Assembly: GCF_902148855.1 (NCBI RefSeq)
Contig: NC_043960.1
Span: 45,704,453-45,768,452, forward strand
Length of the DNA stretch: 64,000 nucleotides
Direction of reading: 5' to 3'
Source: Sphaeramia orbicularis
Lineage: Eukaryota > Chordata > Actinopteri > Kurtiformes > Apogonidae
Notes under the pieces: model-generated
Seen by the model: the letters and a program-made list of their open reading frames with translations, nothing else
Databases searched by the model: none
Told to the model about the DNA's origin: nothing
Part shown: one piece after another, positions 34,287-48,400 of the stretch
How positions within the stretch are numbered: the first letter of the stretch is position 1
How the letters are laid out: the number at the start of each line of letters is the position of its first letter
Position numbers and translations under genes: made by a program

Positions 34287-35351
34287 CCTCCTGGGACCCG
34301 GCAATGCATTTTTGTCCTCTGTGATGGACTAGAGTTTCACAGCTTTACTTAAAAAAAAAAAAAAAGAAAGAAAGAATAAAAGTCCACTGAAAAGGACGTT
34401 ATATTAAAAATAAATAAATAAATAAATAAAAAATGTATCTAACAGAACTGTTGCATCATGCTGTTTCCAGTTAAGACAAGGCAAGTTTATTTGTATAGCA
34501 CATCTCAGCAACAAGGCAGTTCAAGGTGCTTCACACAGGACACTGAAGTACAACGGCAAGGGAAAAAGAAACACATTTAAAACATTATAAAAGAAACATA
34601 TAAAAGGTGATTAAAAACAGCAAGTAAGAAAATGATGCATACAACCCAAAAATATTAAAGTAAGAGTTGCAGTACAGAATTTCGAAAGAGAATATGAAAT
34701 TTAAAAAGTCAAAAGCCTTTTAGTCAAAGGCAGCAGTGAACAGGTGAGTCTTTAACCTGGACTTAAAAGAACTCAGACTCTCAGCAGACCTGATATTTTC
34801 TGGTAGTTTGTTCCAGATATACAGAGCATAGAAACTGAACGCTGATTCTCCATGTTTAGTTGTGACTTCTGGAACACAGAGCAGACCTGCACCAGACCTC
34901 TTGAGTGGTCTGGATGGTTCATACTGGACTAGAAGGTCTCTGATGTATTTTGGGCCTAAACCATTCAGTGCTTTATATGCTAGCAAGAGAATTTTAAAGT
35001 CTATTCTCTGAGAGACAGGGAGCCAGTGTAGAGACCTCAGAACTGGACTGATGTGGTCCACTCTCTTGGTCTTAGTGAGGACTGGAGCAGCAGCATTCTG
35101 GATCAGCTGCAGTTGTCTGACTGGCTTTTTAGGCAGACCAGAGAAGATACTGTTACAGTAGTCAACTCGACTAAAGATAAATGCATAGACAAGTTTTTCA
35201 AGGTCCTGCTGCAACATCAGTCCTTTAATTCTAGAAATATTCTTGAGGTGATAGTGAGCTGACTTTGTAATTGTTTGTGTGTGGTTTTTAAAATTAAGGC
35301 AATTATTTAATGTAAAGTGGTGAAAAATTTTACTTACTGGGTCTCAGGAGG
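34287..35351. mobile_element. TTAA-flanked element interrupted by a LINE
   Basis: TTAA at 34283-34286 is followed by CCTCCTGGGACCC, and GGGTCTCAGGAGG ends at 35351 before TTAA at 35352-35355. The ends are inverted repeats (12 of 13 match). A LINE fragment at 34467-35300 fills most of the interior, so the original element was short (about 230 bp). It shares its right TTAA with the neighbouring element starting at 35356. Confidence 0.75.
34467..35300 (-). mobile_element. 5'-truncated LINE, RT C-terminus and 3' UTR
   Basis: The minus-strand ORF 35217-34720 (165 aa) has the conserved LINE tail HISPVLRSLHWLPVSQRIDF, YKALNGLGPKYIRDL and WNKLPENIRSAESLSSFK. The 3' UTR ends at 34467 with a GCACCTTGAACTGCCTTG and CAAATAAACTTGCCTTG end in minus orientation. 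The frame is intact over the part retained. L2-type assignment is likely but not proven. Confidence 0.85.
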
Positions 35352-35355
35352 TTAA

Positions 35356-36180
35356 AGGGGTCATATTTTGCTAAACCCACTTGTATTAGTCCTTGGTACA
35401 TTTATTTGTGTATTTGGGGACCCTAACAGTTCATAAGCTTTGAATTTGAACCCTCGAGATGCTGCAAAGCTATCTTTATATTCATTCTGGCAAAAATTGA
35501 GTGGATTTCTACAACCCGTTTCAATTCCTTCTTCTTCTTTTTTTTTCAACTTTATTGAAAATATACTTGTATGTAAAACATTGAGAAATTTTGAACAAAC
35601 ATCAAGATGTCAAAAAGAAAACTCATCCAAACAAATAGATTAACATAATGCACAGGATTACAGACACAAAGAAGACAAATACTACTACTACTACTACTAC
35701 TAATACTACTAATAATAATAACTTAAAATATAAAGATCTAAAAAAAAAAAAAAAAAAAAAAAAGCCAGGGAGTAAATTCATTCCAATTTAAAATTTCAGT
35801 TCCTTCTTAATTTGTTACATTTACAACTAGTTACGTCACAACATTTGCACCTATAGGGTCAAGACTTCCGTCAAACATTTCTCCGAGTACACCATAATTG
35901 TTTGTCAGCAGCAGCGGTTGTAGTTCATACTGAGAGTATGACCAAACTTTGAGCCGATTACCTAAAATGTTCAGTTGTTCATTGTATTAACGAACTCAAG
36001 TGGCTGAACGGGACTGAGCAGAGTCTTAGATATATATCAGAGTAGAGACACTTCCATAGAGTCCCGCTGTAAGAAATGGCGGACAAAATATGGACCTACC
36101 TCCGGGTTCTGGTAGGGCCGGTAGTTCCTACATTGAGTGTAACGCCGTCAGAACCCATTCATTTCTATTGCAGCTGATCT
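35356..36180. mobile_element. TTAA-end element with a retrotransposed insertion
   Basis: Begins AGGGGTCATATTTTGCTAAA right after TTAA 35352-35355. It matches 19104-19231 in inverse. The body resumes after the insertion at about 35796 (TTCCTTCTTAATTTGTTACA) and runs to about 36180; the right terminus is not clear. Confidence 0.6.
35537..35795 (-). mobile_element. Poly(A)-ended retroposed segment with target duplication
   Basis: In minus orientation it ends TTTTCAATAAAGTTG followed by an A-tract, i.e. an AATAAA signal and poly(A). The host sequence is duplicated around it (CAATTCCTTCTT before, CAGTTCCTTCTT after). Interior A-run (35740-35763) and CTA repeats. The source gene or LINE is unknown. 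Confidence 0.5.
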
Positions 36181-36359
36181 AGCAGTTCCAGCGCTAAGCT
36201 AATAAGATATTGTCATCTTTCAAATTATCGAGAGTATTTCCTGTATTAGCTGACATTTATGTTGTATATCCTGTTTTCTTTGGTGTGCGTTAGCGTTTGT
36301 ATACGTTTATATCTTAAACAACTGTTATGTTCATAACTGTGGGAACCCATTTCAAATAG

Positions 36360-36600
<241 letters not shown>

Positions 36601-36739
36601 ATGAAACTTCAGTCTGAACTCAAACACAGAATCACAATGAACTCAGAATAAACATCCTGATGAGGAAAATCTTTCCAGTTGGTGCAGTTTTTTTCAGACA
36701 GAATATCTTCCTTCAACAGATGTGAATGTGTTCCAGTTG

Positions 36740-37140
36740 TTTCCAAGGGCCTCATGTATAAAGGGTGCGTACATCCTTTTCAACGCTCACGTTCAGATGG
36801 ATAAAGAGTGAAATGACTGTGGAAATGTATGGTGCTCCACACCAACTTCATGGCCGGCATACCAGTTCAGGTGCTTTTGAACCGTTAGCGACACTTAGAG
36901 GTGATTCTGGGAAACTGTTAATAATGTAAAAAAGGTCATTCCTCAGAGTGATGTGCACATCAGAGATACACAGATGAACAATTAACACATTGGCACGCCA
37001 TCCTACTGCCAGAGCAGCACATACCCAACAGACCATCCAGACCAGCCAGACCCTGGACCCATTGATGCCGATCCTGTCCGGGAGGCCATTCAGTCCGGCA
37101 ACAACCATATAAAGAGACAAAGACACAAAATTCACTTGTT
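36740..37140. mobile_element. Possible Harbinger-type remnant
   Basis: The phrase GGGCCTCATGTATAAAGGG with GTGCGTAC resembles the termini of fish Harbinger/ISL2EU-like elements. The stretch to about 37130 has no readable transposase. Weak assignment. Confidence 0.3.
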
Positions 37141-37420
37141 GATAAATGCATTTAATGTAGTGTTAATGTCTGTGAGAGCATTTATCAGTTGGTCCAGGTG
37201 CTCACTGTCAGTCCTCTGCTTCAAGTCCACCTTGACGTCACCAGCTGATCATGCAGAGAGGGGAATCTCAAAAAGGGAATCCCATCTGCAGGCCCTGTTT
37301 AAACTCATTTGCAGTCTCTATACACGAGGTCCAGGTCATTATTAATCTGATCAGCTCTTTTCACATTGTGAGCAGCAGCAGAATAGTGACAAACAGATAC
37401 AGTTTGGATGGTTTTCCCAG

Positions 37421-37555
37421 ATGTCAGGACGCTTTAGCTCCAAAGTGATGCTTTCTTCTTATGTCTCAGCCTGTGTGGTGGGACTGATCATCAGGGTGGT
37501 GTTCATAGTCCTCATCCTGATCATAGGGAACATTTCCCTCTACTTCTACTGTAAG
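37421..37555 (+). CDS. Candidate exon with a membrane helix, unrecognised
   Basis: The frame MSGRFSSKVMLSSYVSACVV continues into a long hydrophobic run (GLIIRVVFIVLILIIGNISL then YFYCK) and meets a possible donor AAG|GTCTG at about 37555. A membrane-anchor exon of a receptor-like gene is conceivable, but no neighbouring exon was recognised. It may equally be chance or a relic. Confidence 0.2.
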
Positions 37556-38591
37556 GTCTGTTCACATCTTTATTCAACACACAAACCACACTTCAATGCT
37601 GACATTGGATGTTTCTTCAAAACTGTTTTTCAGCCCAGTATTTCTCAGGTGTGTTTATTTTTGTTTCAGTGACTCATGGCGCTTTTCAACCACCAGTGAA
37701 GGCATGATCTTCACATGTATATTTAATGGTTTTTATGGTTGAGCTTAGAGAAAAACACCAAGGCTTGGTTTAATATGGAAAATAAATTAAATAAAACATA
37801 GATGAGATAAAAATGATGATGGTGATGTGATCGTATGAACCTAAAACCTGGAAAGACGGATGATGTGAACTCCAGTCTCTGGTGGCAAAGTCCTGGATTT
37901 AGTAGATCTACCGTCCACCACACCAACCTCCTGTCTGCTCACCAGAAAAAGTCAGTGACAAACAATAGGATTGAACGACTGCGCGGTTTCAGACACGTCC
38001 AATGTCAGCATCATTTTCTCTGATCAGGTTGTTTTATTCAGAGATTAAATTGACTTTACATGGACTAAGAGACCCATGAGTGTGACCAGGACATGTTTGA
38101 TGGCATGTTTGCTCCAGGCCAGCAGGGGCCACCTCAGTCTGAAGGCAGGGAGAAGATGATGAATATTCTGCATCCACATCCACACTCCAACGTGAAGAAA
38201 AAGAGTTGGTTTTGTTTATGCCTTTGTCCCATTTCCTTGTCATGGTCATGGTCCAGTCTGAATGTTCAGGGTGTTTTCTTTTTCAGCTGTTCCCCGTTCT
38301 TATTGGAGTTTGGCTGAAACATGTTCAGTCCTATCAGATCTGAGGAGCTGACTCACTGTGTTTGACTCACTCATGAACTCTCCTCTGAAAGCAGCTGGAA
38401 ACAATTGGAAATACTTCATATGGACAGGAATTCATTAGTTTTACTGTCCTTTTCCTTTAGTTTTACACACCAGAGTTTTTATAAAGTTTTTCATTTTTTT
38501 TTTAATTTAGTCTTTCTCTTTGGTTTTTATTTCATAATCACACTCTGTGTGTTTGTGAGTTTTTCCTATTTTTGCCGTGCCAGTAAATATA
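37556..38591. other. Unassigned sequence
   Basis: No convincing exon, RNA gene or element. Confidence 0.3.
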
Positions 38592-39141
38592 CAGGGTGGG
38601 GAAGCAAAATTTACAATATTTTTAGGCAGGGATTGAAAGACAGTGTATGACCAGTTAGTTTATTGAAAGTCATGAGAATTTATTTGCCACAAGAAAATGT
38701 ACATAATAGAAAATGTTTTTATTCTGTGTGTCCTCCTTCTTTCTCAATAACTGCCTTCACACGCTTCCTGAAACTTGTGCAAGTGTTCCTCAAATATTCG
38801 GGTGACAACTTCTCCCATTCTTCTTTAATAGTATCTTCCAGACTTTCTCATAATAGTTTGGCTCATAGTCATTCTCTTCTTTACATTATAAACAATCTTT
38901 ATGGACACTCCAACTATTTTTGAAATCTCCTTTGGTGTGACGAGTGCATTCAGCAAATCACACACTCTTTGACGTTTGCTTTCCTGATTACTCATATGGG
39001 CAAAAGTTTCTGAAAAGGTATGGATAATAGTGTTAGGTATGATTATGACATCAATATATGTTTGGTTTCAAAACAATTGACGTAGTGCCTGCTGAGAAAA
39101 AACAACTAAATGTTCATTGTAAATTTTGCTTCCCCACCCTG
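38592..39141 (-). mobile_element. Mariner-type deletion derivative with both transposase ends
   Basis: 550 bp flanked by TA (38590-38591 and 39142-39143). TIRs are CAGGGTGGGGAAGCAAAATT and its inverse, about 27 bp. On the minus strand one end encodes a helix-turn-helix N-terminus (MSNQESKRQRVCDLLNALVT, PKEISKIVGVS), and the other the transposase C-terminus (WEKLSPEYLRNTC, FRKRVKAVIEKEGGHTE then stop). The catalytic middle is deleted. The termini look usable by a transposase supplied from elsewhere. Confidence 0.85.
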
Positions 39142-40059
39142 TACATAGAGTCTAATGTTTAACAGTGATCAGGGTTTAAAGCTGAATCCCTACAATATTA
39201 AAGCCTCTCCACTGGTGGGTGGCTCATGGCCCTAAAGTAAAACCATGTTTAATCCTTCAGTATGTGATATGTCACTTGTATTTGACAGATGTACAGGATG
39301 CTGGCAGTTGCCATGGAAACACCAGAATTTGTCCCACTCTTGACTGACTGACCTGCTGACATTATGTCTGATAAATGTGTCAAGTGTCATTTTTTATCTC
39401 TGTACATATTTTAGGTTTTTTTTTTTTAATAACTTCTTGTATGATTTTATTTTATTTTTTATTTTTTTAAATTGCTGTCTTATTATTGTATTGTTTTGCT
39501 GTGTAGAATATTGAACCTGAGATGAAGACTCCTGAAGACAAATTTAAAACGTGTATCAGTGATTAAATTACTTTAATACTCAGTCCAGGTTGAATCCATC
39601 TAGTGTTCTAAGGTTTTACATCTTTAATGCCCTGTGTATCCATATATGCTCCTTTTACTCTGTATGTTCATCATTATCATTATTATTATTACTTGTATTT
39701 ACTCCTCCTGATTTATGCACAATGAACAGTTCTTCTATTAAAGTTTTTGTGTGAACAGCGGTGTGTTATTCATTGCAGCATTAACAGGTTTTATCAGTTA
39801 CACTATAAAAAAAAGCTGCAGTGTGTTGTAGTAGCCACTAGAGAGCAGTAGAGGGCAGCAGCACGGGGCGAATCAATAATAACCTAAATTTAAAGTGAAA
39901 ACTACAAGTGATATATGATTAAAACATACACACATTCTGACAATATTCAAAAGTCTTTTCAACCTTGATTTGAAAAAAAAGTGCAGTTGAGCTAGGATGA
40001 AACACATTTGTTTCCATGTATAACAATGACAGTTTCAACTCACCTGTGAAGGTGTTCCA
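39142..40059. other. Unassigned intergenic sequence
   Basis: An ATTAAA poly(A)-like signal occurs near 39737 without an associated gene. Confidence 0.3.
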
Positions 40060-41255
<1,196 letters not shown>

Positions 41256-41725
41256 AGTATTTAGGAAAGTATTTATTTAGGAAAGTATTTAGGAAAGTAT
41301 TTATTGAATTTTGGACCATTCCTCTAGAAGTGTATTAGTGAGTTCAGGTGCTGATACTGGATGAAGGTCTGGATCCCAGGGTCCACTCTAATTCATCCAA
41401 AGGTGTTCTGTCAGGTTGAGTCCAGTTCCTCCACAACAAAGTCACTCATCCATGTCTTTATGGACGTTGCTTTGCGTGGGATTTTAAGACTGAAAATCAT
41501 TGCTCTGAGAAGAAATGCTCTGTTTATTTCAAGGCCTTATTTGTGCACACACATTAAAGTTTTCAAAACAATTCATGCAAATTACAAATTCTGCTATTAA
41601 TCTTGTGTGATTTGTAAATTTAGGAGCTGAAAAACTGTGTCAATAATTGAGCTGATCCATATTTTTCTCTTTCCTGTTGTGCTGTTACACAGTTACAACA
41701 AATGTTTTGGTAATAAATAATTTGT
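41256..41725. other. Unassigned intergenic sequence
   Basis: Short AGGAAAGTATTTA direct repeats at 41262-41302; otherwise nothing recognised. Confidence 0.3.
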
Positions 41726-41729
41726 ACAT

Positions 41730-42809
41730 GGGCTATTCCACCGAATGGGTGCCATTTCCATCCCCAGGACATTATATGTATAAATGTGCATGAAAATCAA
41801 CTCTAAAATACATTTTACCTTTAAGCAAAGTGTCCTGCACATTGATCTAATTGAAAATTTCAAATATTTATTTGAAAACATTAATAAAAACTACCTAGAA
41901 CACTGAAAAATAGCATTTGTTGCCTGTCTCCATTCTCTAATGCTACACTTTACCATGAAATATAATGATTAAAATACTTCAGAAATGTTGTTTTTTTGTT
42001 TGTTTTTTTGCATTGTTGTGTGACTCCATAGTCCACCTATGCTTTAAATACATTTTCTTCATGAGAAATCCATAATATTTTTGTGAAAATATACATTTTA
42101 GTCATGTCCCTGGGTTCTCACTCAGTCCTGTTACCCTAACACATTCTCCTCTCTGAAAAAGTTGGAATATTCCATAAGTCCCATGTTCAGCAGGAAGTTA
42201 CATCAGCTGGATTTTCTGAAGGCCATGGGAAGATCAAAACTAAGTTCTTTCTTTTTTTTTCTATATATCTGATGATATTGTAACTGTGACTGAGAAGGTT
42301 CATCTCAACGCTCAGTCCTGTTACCAAAATTATTTCTTAGATGTTATTTGTTTATCTTAAAAACACAGATTTTTTGCAAATCACAAGAATGTGCTCAGTG
42401 TTCTCATGCTATTACCATGAATGCCATGTGGCTGTATTTCATGAACTTGCTAATTCTGTGCTAAAAACTCATTCCCGTTACTTTCAGTCCTGTTACTCAA
42501 ATAAAGAGTAACAGGACTGAGTAACAGTAACGGGAGTGAGTAGCATCCTCTGGTTTATTGATTTATTAGTGAATTTTACTCAATATAATACTATTCACTT
42601 GATTTTAAAGTTTTACAGTTGAAATTATTATATTCATTTGGCTAGTTCTGTTATAGTATATAGAGCAATCTGCACGTGTCTGTGCAACCTCTAAATATTA
42701 ATTAATTTGCATAAAATTTGGACCGAAGTAATTTGGCCAGATATGGAACCAGAGGAACCATATGGAACCATATCCAGAGAATCTGAAAAAAAAAATTTTT
42801 GGACCACTC

Positions 42810-42853
<44 letters not shown>

Positions 42854-43415
42854 TCATTCCTGTTACCCAATGTTCATTCCTGTTACTAAATAACTTTTTC
42901 TAAAAAATAAAGATAAACCACCAGATTTTTTCAATTATGTGTGGTCCATTCTTTGTCCAAGTATTTCATGGATTCCATCATAAAAATGTTGATAAATTTG
43001 AGGTTTGGGTCTCCTTTAAAATGAAAAAATGACTTTGCAGTTTTAAGAAAATTACAACTTGCGTGCATATATAGTGATTTTTTAGTCACAAATATTAATT
43101 ATTTTAACATGTAACCAACCATTTCTTTAAAATAAACACTTTGTTGAGAGGAAAACAAAGGAATTAGTTGACAAGCTTTTAAGTGTGTTTTTTAAATGTC
43201 ACATGAGTTTTGGTAACAGGACTGAGAAAAATGCAATCATGTTCCGCTTAAAAACCTTGTAAAAATGAAATAAAGTTGCCTGAGATGGACCAATACACAT
43301 TTTGAATAGTTAAATATGTGTGTTATTAGATTCAGTGTTGAAAAAAGATTTAAAAATGAAGTTTAATTTGGGAGAGTTATAACAAACAAATGGCACCCAT
43401 TCGGTGGAATGGCCC
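41730..43415. mobile_element. 1.69-kb inverted-repeat element with a dispersed 12-bp motif
   Basis: The ends GGGCTATTCCACCGAATGGG and its inverse (AAATGGCACCCATTCGGTGG then AATGGCCC) form a 28-bp TIR with one mismatch. ACAT lies directly outside both ends (41726-41729 and 43416-43419), a possible 4-bp target duplication. Inside, the motif CAGTCCTGTTAC or close variants occur about nine times on both strands: 42123, 42313, 42470, 42485, 42508(-), 42526(-), 42855, 42875 and 43213(-). The central copies 42469-42539 form a long stem-loop. A (CA)n run lies at 42813-42851. No long ORF exists, so the element is non-autonomous or regulatory. I do not recognise the family. Confidence 0.8.
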
Positions 43416-43619
43416 ACATACAAATGCAACGCGGAACATCATAACTTTCATCAAAATATATACAGAGTACTTTATAAACAGTCCTTCTTTTTTACTATTT
43501 CTTGCGTTAACATTGCACCAAGCCACAAGTCCACAAATCCGGAAATGTGCGCATGTCTAGTTTACGGACTGACTTAATTCGCATACCGATTTTGTGAAGC
43601 GATGACCTGACCAACAGTT

Positions 43620-43858
43620 GAGACACCGCCCCTCCCGGATGACCGCTGTCTCAAAATAAGCGAACCCGTCCCGTTGGCGAGCAAAGTGACGTCATGTGGG
43701 AGGTCGTTGGTTTGGATCCAGGGATCAGCCTGCCATCATAAACTGTTCCAACTCGGAAGTTGTCTCCTTTAACCATACGAACTCGCTGTATTTAACTTTT
43801 CTAAGTCTGTCGGTTGAAGGTTTGTGTTTGTGCGCAGTCACTACATTGTAGTTTCAAC
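43620..43858 (+). promoter_or_regulatory. tax1bp3 promoter region with CRE
   Basis: The stretch is locally CpG-rich (CCCGTCCCGTTGGCGAGC) and holds a perfect cAMP-response palindrome TGACGTCA at 43687-43694, about 170 bp before the ATG. No TATA box is evident, fitting a housekeeping-type promoter. Confidence 0.5.
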
Positions 43859-45354
43859 ATGTCGGTGAATCCAGGACAGCCGGTGGTCGCTGTTGTGGTA
43901 AGTTTGGGGACGGGGCTGCTCCGTTCACGGTCGGTCTATTGTTCAGTTTCTCATCCAAAGATGGCATTAACTGTAGGTGAACGCTACAAAACAGATACTT
44001 AACTAATACAGAGTGTTTTTAAGTCAACCCTTTAGCCATAGTGAGGTGTTTGTGATGTGAAGTGTCCGCAGTGTGAGGAGTTCATGGATGTCACCGGGAG
44101 GAGCTAGCGCACAATGTTAGCACTTTACACGTCTCAAAACAGAACTAAACATCAGTTTACAACACTTTAACGAAATACAGCTGCGATTCACACCCTCAGT
44201 CAAACGAAATACACGGTAGAAATATGTTTAAAATCGTCAGGAGATGTTGAAAATTGTAAATAAAAAGCTTCGTCTCGAGAGTGAATAGATGGGCGTCACC
44301 GTCACTGGTCTGAGTTAACTAGACAGTCACCTTATTTTGTTACAGATACCCTTAAAAGGAGAAAAAAATATATAATTAATTTATTTCTCTTACTTGCTAA
44401 ATTTTTCCTTCACAAATGTAAATTCTGTAACACAAAACCAAGTGTTATTTATTTTTTGAAAGATGTTGAACTTTATTTAAATCTATTAGGTATATCTGGA
44501 AACACAAAGGCTCTAAAAACCATCTGGACATTGTATTGTAGTGCATTCCCCCTGGCAAACTTGTTATTTCCTTGTTGTATACATTGTCTGTATACTCTAC
44601 CTCACTCAATAAAGATTTAATGGGAAAAAAAAGACTCACAGTGACCTGAAAACATACGCTTACATTAGAGTTTTTAGATCCCTTTCATGAATTGTGGGAG
44701 TAGGTCTCTGTGAAAGTCATTAATGAATCAAGTATTGTCCAAATGTATAATCTGTATTATTGATCAGTGTCATTTCTATGTAAGAAACAACACACACTTG
44801 ACCTAATTTGACTTCAGAAACTAATGTCATTCATTGCAAATAACATGACTGATGTAAACCTGTTCCAAAGAGCTACAGCTGTCCTGTTAAATGCGTTATT
44901 GTGTTGATGAACTAGTGAACTAACTCGTAAAAAGCCTCTAGCCTGAAAGTGACTCACACTTTAACTGTCATTATTAGTGACTCAAACTTGGTAAAGTCAA
45001 AAATGCTTCTTGACTGTACTGTCCAAGATACAGCCTTGAGTCAAACTGAAATTCTGAGATTAATTAATGACAGAGTGGGTCAAAGGGAATATCTGTGTCA
45101 AAGCTACCAGATCTACTTCAAAACACTGTCTTAACATTACAACACATTTACCTTACAGGTTCTTTGTAGAAATCTATTGTAAAAATGTACATAAACCACT
45201 ATATATGTGTAATAACACTTTATCATACACATTGAAAACATCAGATAACCAGCACTTTTGTAATTTGTTTTCCAATTTGTCTTATTACAGTATGTACGAT
45301 TCAACACATTTAATCTCTGAGGCAGGTCATTTGTAAAAAAAAAAATAAAATAAA

Positions 45355-45410
<56 letters not shown>

Positions 45411-48400
45411 TTAAAAATTGCAGACCAGTGATTTAAACAGTGTGAGTAATAAAAGTATCACCACTGTCACTCCACATTTAGAAATAGCTGTAAGGAGTCC
45501 AGCTGACCATTACTCAGTAATAATAGAGCTCCACTCAGCAGATTCACACACTGCTCAGTGACTGTCTGACAGTTCATCGTATCACACACTGACAGTCTTT
45601 GTGTTGAGGAGTGTTGTGGCTGTTACACTCATCTGTTTCATTTAATAGCCACACACACACACACACACACAAGCCTCTGTCCCAATGTGGATGAGGGAAC
45701 TGGGAACAGCCTCTATAATCAACAATTTGTTACCAAAAATGTTGTCAAATGTCTTCCTGGTAAGGAGAATGTAATTACAGAATTGACATCAAAATATTTG
45801 CTCAGTATTTTAGTTCTTTCACAGTTCCATAAACTGCATATGTATAGTTTGATCAGTTATTCATATGCATGGGTAATATGGTCAAAAATATTTTTTATTT
45901 CTGTATCGGTCATTGTCAATAATTGTGAAGATAATTTTGAAATCTTTAATTCTTTACAAGTTTAAAGGATAAGTTTTGATCAAAGATAACTTTTTTTTCC
46001 AGGGAAGACCTTGTATATTTCAGCAAAATAATATTAAACCACATAGTGTGTACTGCAACATTTACTGTATGATAAAATAGAATAAACAAAAGAAAACACA
46101 GGACCGTCGATCATCTAGACTCCTGCATCGGATAAGAATGGGACAACATAATTCTAGTTCAGATATGTATAGGCTGTTAATAAAAGAGGAGGGGATGTTA
46201 CACAGTGGTAAACATCCACCTGTCTCAGTTTTCCTGACATGCTGCTGCCCTAACATTCAAAATGACTTTGTTGTTTACTTAACATGTTACAGTTTCTTGG
46301 TTGTTTTCTGTGCTCTTATGTGAGTAAAATCTAGGAAGTATTAGGTGTATTTGCAAATCATTGAATCTTGTTTTTATTTTTATTGTATACAGCACCCAAC
46401 CTTTTTTGGAATTGGGTTTGTGACAATAGTAGTCTGTCCACTCATAAATAAACATAAACCGTGTTTACAGGAAGTTAAACATAATTGGATGATGCAGGGA
46501 TGAGCTGCACAATCAATTGCAAAAAGCTGTTAAGATCCAGTTTGTATGTGGTTATGGTAAATGAAAGTCACTATACTATGTTTTTATTATGTAGTTTTTA
46601 ATTCTAGTTTTAGTTTGTATGTGTGAATTGAAGATTAAAATTCACCTCTCAGGAAGTGATGAGAGGAAACCCAGAAACCAATATTTACTGTTTCGTTTTT
46701 TGTTTTTGTTTTTTTGTTGTTTTTTAAGCAACGAATTGAGATCAAAAAGTTAAGGCAGGGAGAGAACCTGATCCTGGGCTTCAGCATTGGAGGTGGAATG
46801 GATCAGGACCCAGGGCAGAACCCCTTTTCTGAGGACAAGACTGACAAAGTAAGTCTGTGTGGGTCATTATGTGTGTTTTAAATGTAATATTCAATGGGTA
46901 GATGAATGAGGTGGAACAATACACAAAAAAACAGCAAGAAAAACACATGAACAAAATACATGTTCAATGTTTAGATACTGACTCATTAACAATTGTACAT
47001 AGAGATAGAGTAAACATAACTGTCAATGAGCACATCTGGTTTGGTTTTGTGGAAGCAGATACAGCTGTAAAGTGGAGTCTGGAACGTATGCTGTCTTTTG
47101 ATTTCAGTGCTTTTTGAGGTAAATGTCCATGTGATATTGTGTAATGTTCAAACTCACATCTGTAACTACTTGAATCATACTGGTGCTAGAGTCACTCAGT
47201 ACTTTGCTAACGTGTATGAGGGGCAGGTCTGAACACCTTACCTGTAGCCTCAGGTAAAAATCAAAGCACCTTGAATCAATGATGTCATAGAAAGGAATAG
47301 AACAGGTTAACACACAGTCATGTCCTGCAGCTCAGTGTGTTTTACAGTGTGCACTGCACACTCAGAAACAAAGCAAGAAACACCAGACAGTATAAACTGT
47401 CTTTCCACCAAAGACTAACACCCATACCATCGTGTTGAGTTATCATCTGATAAGTCAATTGATGTAACTTCCCCACAGAGCTGTGAGTTCACATACAAAG
47501 TTGCTCTTACTATGTTTGAAGACATATTCTTTGGAGAACAAAAAGTTTTAATCACAGTAAGCCTCATGTAGCCGTAATCCTTGTGAGTTATTATGATCTT
47601 GAGTTTATATATTGTTTTTACTGGAAAATACTTAACAGGGGCAGCACAGCATTTTTTGTGTGTTCCCACATTCCCATGGTTTTGTTCATCATAATACATG
47701 GGAATGAAACGGCAACACATGTAGAAGCAGCGATCCCGGTGCTCTTCACATTTTAGCAGCTATTGTTATTTTGTCATTTTTGTACGTGTTTTCCTTCTTT
47801 CCTCTGTGGCAGTTGCACATGTGCAGCTCAGCAGGGCTGAAGTAGGATCCTGAACATCTTCCACCTGTGAAAACCTTTAAAAAAGAGTTTAATCTGGCAG
47901 TGCACAGCTGCACGTAAACAGGAATATTGATCTAATCTTCATTTTCTTGAGCCATTACAGCTGAGTAGTTAAAAATAAAAAATGATTATTTTGAACATTC
48001 AAACATAGTGCAACATATTTATAGATGTGTGATAATTTTATCAAGTCCTGCTAATATGTAACATGTAGTGTTTGTCTTTTCTAAAGGGCATTTATGTGAC
48101 CAGGATATCACCAGGAGGACCAGCAGACGTCGCAGGTTTGATGATGGGAGACAAAATAATGCAGGCAAGAGGTTTCCTAAAATTTAGATCCACAAGATGG
48201 CACTATGAGCACAGTATTAAGAGTATCAAGCAGGCGATGGACAAGAAGAGCAGCTTCGGAGCCTTAATGTTAATCAACTGAGGGGAAAAAAAGGAAAACA
48301 GCCTTTATCAACCAAAATAAAAATTCAAATAAAAAAGGCTTATGTTTATGCATGTCTTGACCATCAGGTCTCAATGTGCACTTACTAGACACTGATAACA

